Source of the DNA: Taeniopygia guttata | Taxonomy: Eukaryota > Chordata > Aves > Passeriformes > Estrildidae | Assembly (NCBI RefSeq): GCF_048771995.1 | Contig: NC_133025.1 | Coordinates: 7,316,001 to 7,380,000 of the forward strand | Reading direction: 5' to 3' | DNA length: 64,000 nt | In this document: in pieces, positions 12,001 through 24,686 of the stretch | Numbering within the stretch: position 1 is the first letter of the stretch | Layout: the number at the start of each line of letters is the position of its first letter | Notes under the pieces: generated by a model | Told to the model about the DNA's origin: nothing | Databases searched by the model: none | What the model saw: the letters and a program-made list of their open reading frames with translations, nothing else | Translations under genes and position numbers: made by a program

Positions 12001-15000
12001 AGGGATGGACTTAACTTCAGTGACAGAGCACAATCAAAAGGCAAGTAACATTAAGAGTAAAGCAGGTCCTCGGTTCATTACTGATAGAGAAGGAGCAATT
12101 TATCTTCCACTTCTTTTTTAAAGCAGATGTACCCAAATAACTTACAATTAGATATATAGATACAGATATAGATGTATAATTACCCAATTATGTGTCTTGT
12201 GTTTTCCACTGTGACAGGAGATGGTGAAAAACACTGCAAACCCACACAAGACAGGCTCCATTCAGTGACCTCAACACATTTCAAACCCTCTTGGCTGAAA
12301 CACCAATTGTGGGCAGATGTGACATGGGACCTCCAGGAGATGCACATCTGCCCAGCCCAGCTGGGCCTCCCCAGCTGGCCCTAGAGATGTCTGCTCAGTC
12401 AAGAGATTCAAGTTCAGGGTTTCCAGACAAGACAAGGCTGCCGTGGTTCAGATGTAAACTTTTAGGCATTTATTAATTTGTAACATATTAGAAGTCTGCT
12501 TTTTACTAATTTTACTATTGCATTTAACCAACTGCAATCAGAGCCCTTTTTCTATTGGTTTTGATTGTGAAATAAAAAACTGTTGAAAGGGCTGCCAATG
12601 CATGAACTAGTTTCTTTCCTAAGTACTGCATCTTGTTCTGCTCTGCTTCTCCAGCTATTAGAAAGCAGGTCTCACTTTTTCCAGGATGGGTCAAGTTACC
12701 AGAGGAAGGTTTCTTCCTGCTGCTAAAGGATCTGCTGCCAGTCTCAGACTTTGGGACCAGCTTAGATCCTGCCCATCAGGGCTTAAACTCTCATGTCACA
12801 ACCTGTCCTGCTGCCTCCCACACCTTTCTCAGTATGAGGGTGCCTGGGCAGAGCAGCCCAGGATGAGAGATAGCACATTTCCTTCTGGTGGAATTTGAAG
12901 GGATTCTGCTCATTCCCACAGGAATTTTTGAGGTAGGACAAGCCTTCTGCTTTCTTTTTCTGATTTGTACCATGATCTTCTGGTGATCTTCCTGCACCTA
13001 CATTTTCTGTACTTGAATTCACTGTCCCTACCTGCATACGTGTCAATAACACCTTTAAACAAGCAGAATGTTCTGCTAAGTACTCCAGAATGGAGTGGTG
13101 GGATTTTCTGGTTGTGTTGTTTTCCATTGTACCAATCCCTGATTGAAAGGAATTTGAAGAGCACCAAAACAATAAGAGAGTTGAGAGCTCAAATTCTATT
13201 GAAAAATTCTGGAAAGTTTAGTTTAGTAAAGTGGGGTGGCAAAGCCCTTGGATATCTAAAGATTGTGACAAAACCCTTGGACATCTATAGATTTTGGTAA
13301 AGTATAATTCAATGTGGGAAGAGCTGTATTTAGGGTAGGTCTAAAAAGCTTGAGTTTTCATTTATAGGAGCTTTAAGTGGATTTGGCTGTGTATTTGTGG
13401 TAAACTGCTTCAAAGACAACAAGCAAAGGAAAACAGAGGCTTGTTCAAGAATCATTCCCAAGCAGCAAAGATCTAGTGATCAGGGAATAATTCTTCACAA
13501 GGGAACACGTATGTATATTGATGCCACACTGACTCTCCCATCCACTATAAGATTACAGATGCTAGGTGAAACACATTTCGTCCTTTGTGCACTGCAATCA
13601 GTGCCTTTTTAGAAAAAAAAAGGCTTTTTTCCTCCAGGATTCTGCCTTATTCTGTAACATGCAATGGACAGGGTTATCCACAGGAACCCTGTGGATTTGC
13701 CTCCTTCCTTCACTGCTAAAATAAAAAACAAAAGCCTCCCAGGGAAGCCAAGATGGATTTTTGGGCCAAGGAGCTGCCTGTGGAAGCTGCAGCCGGTGCC
13801 AAATACCTCTGTGTGAGATGCTAAGGTGATGTGATCACTGGCTGCTGCTCAGTGGCAGCAGGAGTGCTCTGACTGTGACTTCTGCTGCTTTATGCTGTCC
13901 TTGCCCTGCTGTGGCACTGCTGGCACTGCAGGCACAGCCCCTTCTTAATCCTGACAGCATCACCACATGCTTTAAATGAACTCACCTGAAAACACCCTGA
14001 AACAAAAACAAAGGCCATGATTCTTGCTAAAGTGCAGATTTCTGGTAGAACTGCACTGGGAAGCAGTGACACACCATGTTGTACCAGCAACCATCAGCAG
14101 ACTGCGAATGCACCACTGGAAATCCCCCTCCAGCTCCCAGCCTAAATCTTAGCAGAGCTGGTGTAACATGGCCAGAGAGATTTTAAGCTGTCTCACACCA
14201 ATAAATCCTGTGCTTGTAAATGACAAACTCTACCGGTGTCACACACACTTAAAATCAATGGTGAACTTAATCTCCACTGCAGTTGGGTATTGATTTACCT
14301 ACATTGACTTAAATTCCAATATAGTAAATGGAGAGCTAGAACTAACATAAAATTGTAGGTTAAAGGTACTTGTCCTAAGAAAAATAATTTTATCAGGATT
14401 AATTATTTTTGCCTGAGTTTCCCTCTGGGTATGGTTGGAACAATCACAAGCAGGCAGATTAGTTCCTTGAGGCATGTAAAAGTCAACAGCAACTCTGAAA
14501 GGAAGAAGCCTCCAGGACAGGCTGGAAAAGCAGAAGGCAGCACATGCCACTGTGTCCTGCAAAGCTCAGCTTTCCCTGTTTTCATACAGCCAAATGCATA
14601 TGGGCATGTGAATTCTGTCGCTTTCCTGCCAGACTAAAATTAAGTAACTGAAGCCACTTGCATCAGCAGTCTGAGGTTAAATTAAACCAGTGGGGGACCT
14701 GGAGAGGACTGGATTCTGTGCCAGCTTGTAGTGGAAATTTCTTCAGTGTCTGCGGTGAGGAATATTAATAAGAAAATCAGAATAGTGTGTGCATGCAAAT
14801 GGCAATGATGCATAGTGAGAGGCAGATTGTTTCCTAGCAACACAGGCTTTAGGCTGGTTAGTTTTGGTTAGCATTTTCTGACTAACAGCTGCAATTTGTA
14901 TCTGTATTGCTGCTCACTTGCCTACCTGTGCTGAGAGAAAAAGCAATAGGGAGCACAGGGTAGGGTCTGTATGTGCCAGGCTGTACTTGCAGGGGAGAAC

Positions 15001-18000
15001 TCTGAGTGTGGGGAACCTGCCAGGAGACCAAAAACTGATCAGTTGGAAGTGTTTCTTCAGATGCCCATTTCTGCCACGTGTGAGCTAGCTCTGACCTGGA
15101 CCTTGTGCTTCAGGCAGCTGAGCCAGGGCACATGAGTTTCACTTTCCCCCTCCCCTATCTCTATTCCTTAGTACCGTGTGCTCCAGGAATACCCTGTGGC
15201 TAATTCTGCTCTCAGTACCATCAGTGAGAGACCCTTGACTTCATTGTTAACAGGACAGAGCCCTTTTATTTATTTATGGATTCTGTCTGTGGCTTTATTT
15301 ACACCACATCCTCAGAGAATAGTGTAGGAAAACAGTTCCTCTGTGTGTGTATTGTGTGTGTTACATATAGGTCTTGGCATATTGTGACCTCTGCTCACCT
15401 ATTGCAAGGTAAATAATTAATGATTGTATGTCTGTTAGAAATCTTTTCTGAAGGTGTTTGACAAATGCCTTGTACTGCTAGAGTGCTACAAAAGCAACTC
15501 CTGATAAAAATCCCAACCATCCCTTTAAGGCAGCGTTTGTGACCAGCATGGGCTGGGTGCCAGTGTCAGCTCCCGGTGTGATCTGGGCTTTCCACACGGG
15601 CACTTCGGAACAAGTTCTGCTTTCTCCATACAGATCCTGCTGACTTCTCCCCAGCCTGTCAGGACTTCCAGCACTCAGCCTCCCTCACCCTCCTGGAGAG
15701 CTCTGTGTGTTTTAAATCCAGTTTCCTTTCCGCAAAAGGAAAGAATATGAGAGATGCTTTAGACAGCATGTGAGTTTTCAAATTGTCCTTAACTCCTCTG
15801 TGCTGTGGGGAGCAAAATACTCACCCAGTTTATGTAAATGCTGTGAAGCAATTGCTGTAACAGATGGCAGCACAGTCAGGGAGACCAGTTGTTGCATCCC
15901 AAATGAAATGGGCCTCTAGTCCCGTATCCTCCAGTGATCTGTCTGCAGCTCCAATTGTTTAATGCCAAGGACCAATGTTTAAAGCTTTATCAGTCCATGA
16001 CATCTCTAGAGGGGTTGACACCATCTCCTCTGTCTCATTTCTTTCCTCAAGAGAAAGGCTTTAGAATGTCTCATTAGCCACCAGAAAAATCACACAGGAG
16101 AATTAATCTGAGAAGTGTCCAGCTATGAGAAAAACTCATGCCAGCCCCTGCACTTTACTAGGAAAAACGCAGCAGATCCAAAAGTCATAAGCCACTGGAA
16201 ATGAGGTTTCATTCAGTCCATGGGACTGGCTGTTTATGTCCTGTATTTAGTTTCTGTCTGCCAAGAAAAACTGTCAGGGTAAGAGGAACCCAAGTTTTTG
16301 GTGTACAAAGAAAGCAAGAAGAGGGAGAAGAGCCTTCACTTATTTGAGTTATTTAAAACTCAGCAGTCTTTGTTCACAGCTGTTCAACTTGAACAAGCAA
16401 CCTCTCTCTGAAGGAGACAGCATTGCTCCTCCTTCACTGCAGAGCTGGGAAAGTGCCCATCCACATCCATGAGTCATCCAGACTCCAACAAAGGCTGCTC
16501 TGGCTAGCAGGAAAGTGTAAGCCCCAAACTTTTCCTGGCCTGAGCTGTAAGTAGATGAGAAAAGGGAGGAAGGGATTACAGAACGATTTATTTCCCTTTC
16601 TGTTTGGGTTTAGAAAGGCTGAAGAACAGAAACAGTCTGTAGGAAGGTACCCAAATGTGACAGGGAGACCCCAAAACCCAGCAACTTGCTTTAAAACCTT
16701 GACCTACCTTATCCAAGCTCATCAAAGCATCTGCCACCTTATACTTTTCACAGATCTCTGGGAGAGGATGCTGAAAGCTGGGAAGGCTTGCAGCATCCTA
16801 GAAACCCATGGAAATAAAAGGTACAGTTATGCCAGGGATGTTGACTGCCACAAGCCACTGGCTGAAATCATGGGACTTCCTTTTCCATGGGGTAAAACAC
16901 ATGGCAAAGCAAAAGGCACAGAAATGCCAGACCTGCTCATAATGGATGTTGTAAATGTGAAAATAATGGATTTTTGAGGAGGTATTGAAAGGTGTTGTTT
17001 CTATTTAGCAATGTTTTGTTTAAATTTGCACCGATAATAAATCCTGAAGGTAAGCCTTGGATTGTCTTAGTCTGTCACATGAGCAGACATAATGAATGTA
17101 CAATTAAATGAATTAATGAGTAATGTGATACAGCAAGGAAGCTCTTCTCTTCATGGTAGAATGCATCCCATAAAAGCAGCAGGAGTTTTCTACTAGCTTT
17201 AACAGCACAGAGAAGGCAAAGAGACCACCTGTGGTTCTAAATCAGGAATGAGACTCTTGCAGCTCTACCCACCTAGGCTGTCCCACCAGGACCCATAGTG
17301 GGTAAGCACTCTTCAGCACAGGCAGGAGACTTATCCACAGAAACCTCTGCTTATCTTCTGCCCAGACTGATTCACTGTTTCTCTGCACCCCAGGAAATTC
17401 CTCTTTGTTTGACTGTAATTTCTTCAAGTAGATTTTGTCTTTTTGCTCTGTGGTTGAACAGCACTCAGAGGAATAACCTCTGGGCATGAGAACAGGCCAG
17501 GAAAATCTCCAAAAGGCAAACTGGGGAAATACAGAGCTGAAAATTCAGCATGCATCTTTCTTCAAAGGGCAGACCCATGCAATTGATTTGTGCTGCAGAT
17601 GTCTCTGCTGAAGTTGGCCTGAAAAAAACCCTGCTTGGTGAAGTGGGATTTGTCCCCTGTGAGCTGCCAGAAAACAGTGTGTCTCCTGCAGCAGCTCTTC
17701 TGTGAAGATTTTGAGGATTCCCTCCCACTTCCAAAGAAGTGAGGAGTCCCTGCAGCACAACTGATTAACATCAGAGCGTGGAGAGATGTTACAACAAACT
17801 GCCTGATTGCTCAGCCCTGCGTGGCTCAGCAGGTAGGATCAGAGGGTGTAATGGGTCCCAGGTCTGCCTGCAATGAGAACTGCTTTTGTCTCCATAAGAA
17901 CATGGAGCTTTCCACAGAAGTGCCAGCTGTTATTTCAGAGGCAGCTCTCTGGGTCCAGGTCACTCAAACCAGAGCATCACCCAGTAAAGTCATTGGGTGT

Positions 18001-19330
18001 CTGGAATTCCTCAGAAGCCCTGAAGCTGTTGCTCAGGAAAAGTGCAGCTGTTTGTTCAGCAGCACAGCACCTCCCTCCTCTGCACCCTTGGCCTTTCCCA
18101 GCTTCCTCTGCAAAGGTGGAAGGGAATTTCAGTGTATCTATTCAGTCATCAGCTGATCAGCTGCCAACTGCTCTGTTAATTTTTCCCTGCTGTAATAGGC
18201 AGTTTAGAGCCCCAGCCAACGACCAGGGAAGCTGCTGGAAAGAGTCCCACTGATTTCAATGGCTGTCCAACAACACACAGCCATATATGCTGAAAATGAA
18301 GCACAAATCATACAAATCTGCTTCACACAGGCCACAGGACTGTCCTCTGTTATTCATAATTATCATTATTATTGTCATTACTGGATTTGAATTAATGCCC
18401 ATGAGTGCAGATGGACAGAGATTTTTCTGAGCACAAATTCTGCCATTTAACCAGGGCTTTCTCAGAACTTCAAACAAAGAAGAATGGTTCCAGATGCCAT
18501 TCTTTTCCTTTGCATCCCCACAGCTGCTGACCAGCTATGATGTCCACAGCAAGAACTAAATTTCTCTAAGTGAATTGTAAAATCTGTAAAAAAATTATTT
18601 ACATACAACAATAATAAAAGCCTTAAGCTGAACAGCAGAGATTGCCAAAGGAATATTAACAAGTTAGCTAAAGACAGGGATCATTAACACTTAAAAAAAT
18701 ATGACTGCTCTGTAGTTTAAAGAACTGTAATTTCATCTTTGAGCTTTATAGATAGCAGTTGAATTGTGGGAAAGCAAGTAGTTCTGTCAGCTCTGCATGA
18801 ATCCTATTAACACTTTTTATTTTTTTTTAATAAAAGGAGCTCAAAATCTATCACCACTTTGATCTCAGTTCAGTAAAGCTAATCTTAGTGTTGGTTTTAA
18901 CATGGACATTCAATTGCATTTAATCATCTTCTGTGAAAATCAATTTAGTTGACATGATACTGACCAGGACTGGTCAGCAGAGATAAGAGCTGTGTTCGAG
19001 CTACTCCATCCTATTACACTCACCTCTAGGCAGGCAACTAATTAATGTGGTTATCCTCAGAACACCCTTGGGAGGAAGGAAAATTATGTTCCTGTTTATT
19101 TGTTCATTTGGGGTTTTTTTCCAAATTAAGAACTCAGGGAACAGCAAAATTAAATGGCTTAAATGGTAAATCTCTGACAGTGCACAGAATGAACTCCTCG
19201 TTTCTAGCTGGCACCCTCATGCCTAAATCCATTCTTTGCCTTCATTAATCACTATCAAATCTAATGCTGATCTCAACCTATTGTGGTAGTAATATTTTCT
19301 TAAACTGCTGGTTTAAACATTGCTCAGTTT
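9066..19330. other. 10 kb noncoding stretch
   Basis: No known exon was recognised. It contains a T-run near 9708, a short TA microsatellite at about 11704-11716, and a 204-codon plus-strand open frame at 10828-11442 with no recognised similarity. Positions 9750-10040 look CpG-bearing and compositionally distinct and could be a regulatory element. In human the flanking interval holds CDNF and 5' exons of FAM107B; nothing matching either protein was seen. Confidence 0.45.
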
Positions 19331-19560
19331 TCATAGAATCATGGAACTGTTCAGGTTAGAAAAGGCCTCTAAGAACATTGAATCCAACCTTTACCCCAGC
19401 ACCACACCCCACACACCTTCTGAAAACTTCCAGGGATGGTGATTCCAATGCCTGACCTCCTTTTCAGCAAATATTTTGTTCCTAATATCTAATTCTAATC
19501 TAAATCTTCCCTGACACAACTTGAGGCCATTTCCTCTCCTCCTTTTGTAGCCACCTCACC
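19331..19560 (-). mobile_element. CR1 LINE 3' fragment, minus orientation
   Basis: It starts with the CR1 3' terminal complement 'tcatagaatcatggaactg', followed by 'gttagaaaaggcctctaag', 'aatccaacctttaccccag' and 'ccagggatggtgattcc'. It is 5'-truncated on its distal side, where the boundary fades. Confidence 0.85.
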
Positions 19561-22500
19561 CTGCAGAGTATGAACTTCATGGCAGTGGTCAATGTGCACA
19601 AGGTTTTCCACTGAGAGGACAAAAGTGAATTTCAGGCATATTCTATCATGAAGTCTGCTTTGAAATCTCTGAGCTTGCCTCATGGCATCCATTGTAATTT
19701 GTGTCACAACTTAGATCTGCATTATTAATCATAACATTTTGCATTTACAGAGTATCCTCCAGCCAATGATCTCATCACACTTCCTATCCATTATTAAAGT
19801 CTTTCAACATTCCTGAAGAGTGAACTTGGCATCATTTAAGAGATGGAAAAACTGGAAAAAGGACAAGAGAGGAAAAATTACAAAATATGCAGATTTGCTC
19901 TTTTACTGGGATGAAAAAAAACCTGGCATGTATGTTTGAAAGTTCTCAGGCTTGACAAAAGTAATGAAGTTGTTCAGCCAACTTTGATCATCCCAGATGT
20001 GCCCAAAGATGACACTGCCCGACACAGTCAATAGCAATTCCCCAAGCGGCAGTGAGAATATTGCATATTTTTTGTTTTATTAGCACCAAATGTACATGCA
20101 ATTATCTGTGGCATGTGCTTATATTTACTCTGCAGTAATTCATACAAGTTTGATTTCCCTAATAGCCAAATTTCAACAAAGCCTTGTCAAAGGTGACTTG
20201 TCCCAGTTCTCTGTTCCAGCCTTGAAGTGTGTTTGCTGTGTTTAATTGGCCTTCAATACCTCCTTGCCCCTGTCAACAATAATTCACAATTGGCTGAGTG
20301 GCAGCAGAGAAGAAATGTACCAGAGTGACCTGAAAGAGCTTCCTGTTTTCAGGACAACATTGTTTCAGTGGAGTCATCAGCAGATTCCCTTGGGATGCTT
20401 CAGTGTGGGTGAGCAGCTCATTCAAGGAGCGCTCATCAATGCCCCAGGTACAGTTTGGTTGTTTCGGGTTGTAAGAAAATCAAGTTTTTCCTACTTTGTG
20501 ACTCATGTTTGTGATGTGGAATGCAAAAAAAAAAAAAAGTGGTTTATTTTGAAAGCACCCTAAGGTTTTTCAAAAGAAGAAAGAAAACTACCATTCTTGT
20601 TTTACAATCCAAATCAGAGATGTTTACTATACTCTATGTCCTCTAAATTATAAACCAACCTTGGGATACTGTCTAATAAGCATTCTGGTGTGAGTAAAGG
20701 AAAATTAATGTGGCTTCAACTTTGCTGCCATCCTGAACAGACTGAGTGCTGTAAATGGAATGTTGCGCTTTCATGCGGCAGTTCTGCCACCTACAGGCGC
20801 TGAGAGCAGCCCTGCAAGGGGTTTCTATATACTTCTTTTTTTCGGTCAGCTGAAGGAAGACTCCACAGCAGTCAGCCCCAACCTTCGACCCATAAAAATA
20901 CTTTGTTCCACTTATTATACAGTAAGACAAGTCTTTAACTAATCTGACCCACTAACTGAGCTTGCTTCTTCCCTACCATTTATATACTGTGGGTATATAT
21001 TTTGGAGAAGGGGTACTGAAATCAGTTTTATTAAGTGACTTTTGTAATGGGTGGCAAAAGTTAGAGCAAAGCCAGAAATTAGCTACAGCCTCCACCAAAG
21101 CCCAGCAGCTTTGGAAGTGATATACAGACAGACCCCCCAACACTATGTGTGCCCAAAATATGCACTGCAGTGAATAAGGATGGTGTAATCACTTCAGGGA
21201 ATTTAGGCAATGAGCTTGAAAACCCTCTTTTTATACAAAGTGAGGGAAATTGAAGATTACTAACAGAGATGACAGTACCTCCTGTAAGACTATGTAGTCT
21301 TACACCTCTGTCTTGGGGATGGAGCTGTTTTCAAAGCTGGGGCTAAGTGCTACTCAGAGGATTCCTGGTCAGGTGCCCCGCAGCCAGGCTCTCACAAAGT
21401 TCTCCTGAGAATCCTGACCACTGAGCTGGCCCTGTTCCCATCCTCAGGCCAGAGATGATCGTAGTCTTGGAGCTGCCACAGATCAGGCCACAATCTTGGA
21501 GCTGCCATCTTGTCTCCTCGAAGCTTAATCTTCTGAGAATTAAGTCAGAACACACACAAGATAATTAAAAGAAGTCCTCTCATCCCTCTTTCCTCACCCC
21601 AAGGGACATTTTAGAGTATGTAGCATTTCCCAGCTGCAAAACAATCTTTCTTCAATAGAGACACTTGCTTCCACCTTAAAGGCAGCCAGTGAGAAAGATG
21701 GGGACAGAGTTTTCAGCAGGGCCTGTTGCAAGGGGTGATGGTTTTAAATTGAAAGAGGGCTGATTTGTGTTAGATATGAGGATATAAGGCTGCTCTGGTT
21801 TTAGGATGGCTGAGAGATATGCCATAGCCCAGAGGAGAAGGGACAGCTCTGACACTGTGACAGGTTTGTGCTACTGCTTTTTCAGCTGGGAAATAATACT
21901 AATGGGTTTCATCAGAGCACCTGTCTAATTCTGAGCTGAGTTTGATACATGGTGGGCGTTTGTTGGATGTAGGTGCCTGGAAATGTGCAGCACTCCAATC
22001 AGACTGTGGCTGGGTGTTTCTCTTCTTCCTGCCCCAGAGAAATAGCTCTCACAGAGGTGTGCAAGATCAAATTCCAAACCCAGGCTGCTGCTTCCACTTT
22101 TTATTTAGAGGTGGGTTGTTGCCCCATCTGTCAGCTCACTCCAGCTCAGTGCAGCTTCTGAACTTCCCATTAGATAAGAACAATTCCCAAAAACATAGGA
22201 AGGGCACAGACAGAAAAGGACTTTTCACTCCTCAGCAAACAATTCTTGCCACCACAAACCTCTGCCAAGGAATTTCTTCTCTGGTATCATTCAGGTTTGC
22301 TTATACGTGGCAGGAACATTAATTGCTTTGGTTAAGATAAGCATAACTTCTGTGTGTCCATATGGACATGTCAATGGCATAACAACTGGAAAATAACTCT
22401 GGGTGAGTCAGGGTTGTTACCAGGGTGGCCACAAGCACTTTGTTATGCACAGATTACACCTTCTGGCTTGGGTTCTAAATACCAGTATATTAACATAAAT

Positions 22501-23498
22501 GATGCAACTAGTATTAGGATTTTGAGGAAAGCACATGGAAAATACTTTGTTTTCTGTATTGGGGCCTATGTTCTCTTTTACCCTCACATCTTCTGTGTCT
22601 CTTCCCAGACTCCCTTCTCTTTGCCAAAAGCATCATAGGGAGCCACCCCTCATTTCCCCTTTTTCTACAATACCTTTTTCCAGTCCATACAGCTCTCTCC
22701 TGCCCACTTCTAACCTTTTTCTCTTTTCATTCCTCCATTTACAAGAGAAGACAGAAAGGAGCTACAATTTGGACATTCACCATAGGGATTGTTTCCAGCT
22801 GTATAAGCTCTGCCTTCGTCACGCTGCCATCAGCTCTGGAGCATGGACTGCTGGCATCTGAGCTCGACTTTGGGCACCTTCAGCAAGCTCAGTTACCCAA
22901 AGGAAGATTGTCCCATGACTTAAGAACCTTAAGAATGTGGGCTCTGTTCTGGGATAGACAATTCCTTTGAGACTCCAAGAAACACCTTTCACCTCTGTAC
23001 ATTCCTTTGACCTTCAACATATCATTTACAAAGCACGACAAGGACAATCTTTGTTTCAGAGCAATGTAGAGAGATGGCCCAGAGGGGCATTTAGACTCTA
23101 TGGAAATAAGATGCAAATGAGCACCCAAACCTACACAAGTACTGTCACTTGGGCAGTGTGAAGTTGCAAATGTGAGGTGGCCTGGTCTGTCCTGTGATAA
23201 CTTTGCAGTTCCTTTTATGGGGTCACACAAAACCTGGGGAGCTGTTGGCACACTGCTCTGGCCAGGATGAATTTCTGTGTGAATTAGAGATCTTTTTTTT
23301 TTTTTTTTTTTCTTTTTTCTTCCCTGTCCTGTGGCATTGAGAAAGAATTTCTGCAACAGCAGTGTAGCATTATGAGACACTGAACTTTGCTTTCAGGCAT
23401 TGCTCATGCCTTGTTAGACGATGGAAAACCAGCACTCCAGCTCAACCTGCAGCACTAGATACAGAGATATTTCTGTAGTATAGGAAGGTGGGACATTA
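19561..23498. other. noncoding, nothing seen
   Basis: No exon was recognised. A T-run at about 23293-23311 gives a lysine run to the minus-strand frame at 22889-23380, which I do not accept as a gene. The last few bases before 23499 ('aaggtgggacatta') may be the left piece of the CR1 that continues at 24070. Confidence 0.45.
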
Positions 23499-24069
23499 TG
23501 TTATAGATACCTAGTATAATATTGGCTTTTCACAAATATTAAAATGGGTTCTATATGTGTGGTGTTAAAGTAACTTTGTTATAAAGATACAGCTTTTATT
23601 TATGTTGTTAATTAAGCTTAGACACAGTAGCAAAATAGCTGATATAGGTATGCTTGTGTTAAAATGTCTGCTTGGATGGGATAATATCCAAGGAACATAT
23701 GAAGAGGACACCTGTACACATCAGCCAACGATCAGCACTCACTGTCTGAAGACAATGTGGGCTGGGGCCAGCTCTGAAGATGATGATAAAAAGGACTAAA
23801 ACCACAACCAAGGAATATACATGTTCTAAAAAGGTGGATGCAAGGAGGAGATACACTAAATAATTATTGGAACACGTAAACTAGTTTGTGAAAAAGTTTA
23901 CTATGCATAAGAGTCTATGAATATGCAACAGGGGGGTGTAAGGGAAAAGGTATTTAAGGGGTATCTCCGAAGATAAGCGCCAAGGTGCACCCAACCATGA
24001 TAACCTTCGCTCTATGGTCCTTCTCTCCTGTTGTCCTTTATTAATAGGAGAGTGAATGTGTTTTTAACA
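23499..24069 (+). mobile_element. solo retroviral LTR (ERV)
   Basis: A 571-bp unit starts TGTTA and ends TAACA, the short inverted repeat expected of an LTR. It is flanked by the direct repeat ATTA at 23495-23498 and 24070-24073. A TATTTAAG box is at 23951. No coding region or second LTR is attached, so it is a recombined solo LTR. The first ~100 bp align well with the LTR at 60026 ('cttttcacaaatatta' against 'cttttcgcaaatacta'). The 4-bp duplication suits a class I-like ERV, but the family is not certain. Confidence 0.8.
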
Positions 24070-24272
24070 ATTAGGAGGAATTTCTTCACAGAAATGGTGA
24101 TTAGACAGTGGATTGCCCAGGGAGGCGATGGAGTCGCCATCCCTGGAAATGCTTAAGGAAGGTGTGGACACGGCACTCAGTGCCCTGGTCTGGTTGACAG
24201 GGAGGTGTTCAGTCACAGGCTGGACCCGGTGATCTCAGAGGTCTCTTCCAACCTAACGTCTGTGATTTACAA
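24070..24272 (+). mobile_element. CR1 LINE 3' fragment
   Basis: CR1 3' end in plus orientation ('aggaggaatttcttcacag', 'cagtggattgcccaggg', 'ggtctcttccaacctaacg'). The solo LTR lies directly against its left side, so most of the left part is missing or was displaced by that insertion. Confidence 0.85.
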
Positions 24273-24419
24273 CCTCCATGTGCTTCACCGCCAGCAACTA
24301 AACCGCGAGAGGCGCCACGGACATAAACCACAGGCACACTTGGTGTTTTGCCCACTTTGATGGCGATTCTCCATTTTGATTTCTCCATTTTCTAGTTGTT
24401 TAACACGCTAATTCCCATT

Positions 24420-24623
24420 TTCCCGCCGCCCCGGGTTTGAGAAGCCCTCACGGAGCCGCCTCAGCGGCCCGCCACAAGGCGCGCGCAATCTGCCCCGTTG
24501 CTATGCGCGATGACGCCACTCGCTCTGCTTTTTCTCATTGGCTGCTCCGCCGGGGCCGGCGCGGCGCGGCACGGGATTGGTCGGGAGCGGCGCCGCGCGG
24601 GGCACGCCGGGGCGGGAGGGACG
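24420..24623 (+). promoter_or_regulatory. HSPA14: HSPA14 CpG-island promoter
   Basis: Composition changes sharply to GC- and CpG-rich at about 24420 and stays so through exon 2. Two inverted CCAAT boxes (ATTGG) are at 24537-24541 and 24576-24580, and a TGACGCCA CRE-like site is near 24511. There is no TATA box, which suits a broadly expressed gene. In human this promoter is shared with divergent CDNF; no CDNF exon was found on the minus side here. Confidence 0.7.
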
Positions 24624-24686
24624 ATGGCGGCCATCGGGGTGCACCTGGGCGCCACCTGTGCGTGCGCCGCCGTGTACAAGTACAAG
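24624..24686 (+). CDS. HSPA14: HSPA14 coding exon 1
   Basis: The start was chosen because MAAIGVHLG matches the human N-terminus and the context is GACGATGG. The exon ends in a tandem TACAAG TACAAG just before the donor GTGAGC, so the protein reads VYKYK-DGR where human reads VYK-DGR. The frame is kept. GTACAAG inside the exon is a weak donor and is unlikely to be used. Confidence 0.9.

Noticed and set aside
16555-16977. 140-codon plus-strand frame
   Set aside because: No recognised family, no splice sites in register and ordinary composition; most likely chance.
22889-23380. 163-codon minus-strand frame
   Set aside because: It runs through a T homopolymer (lysine run), has no splice context and no recognised similarity.
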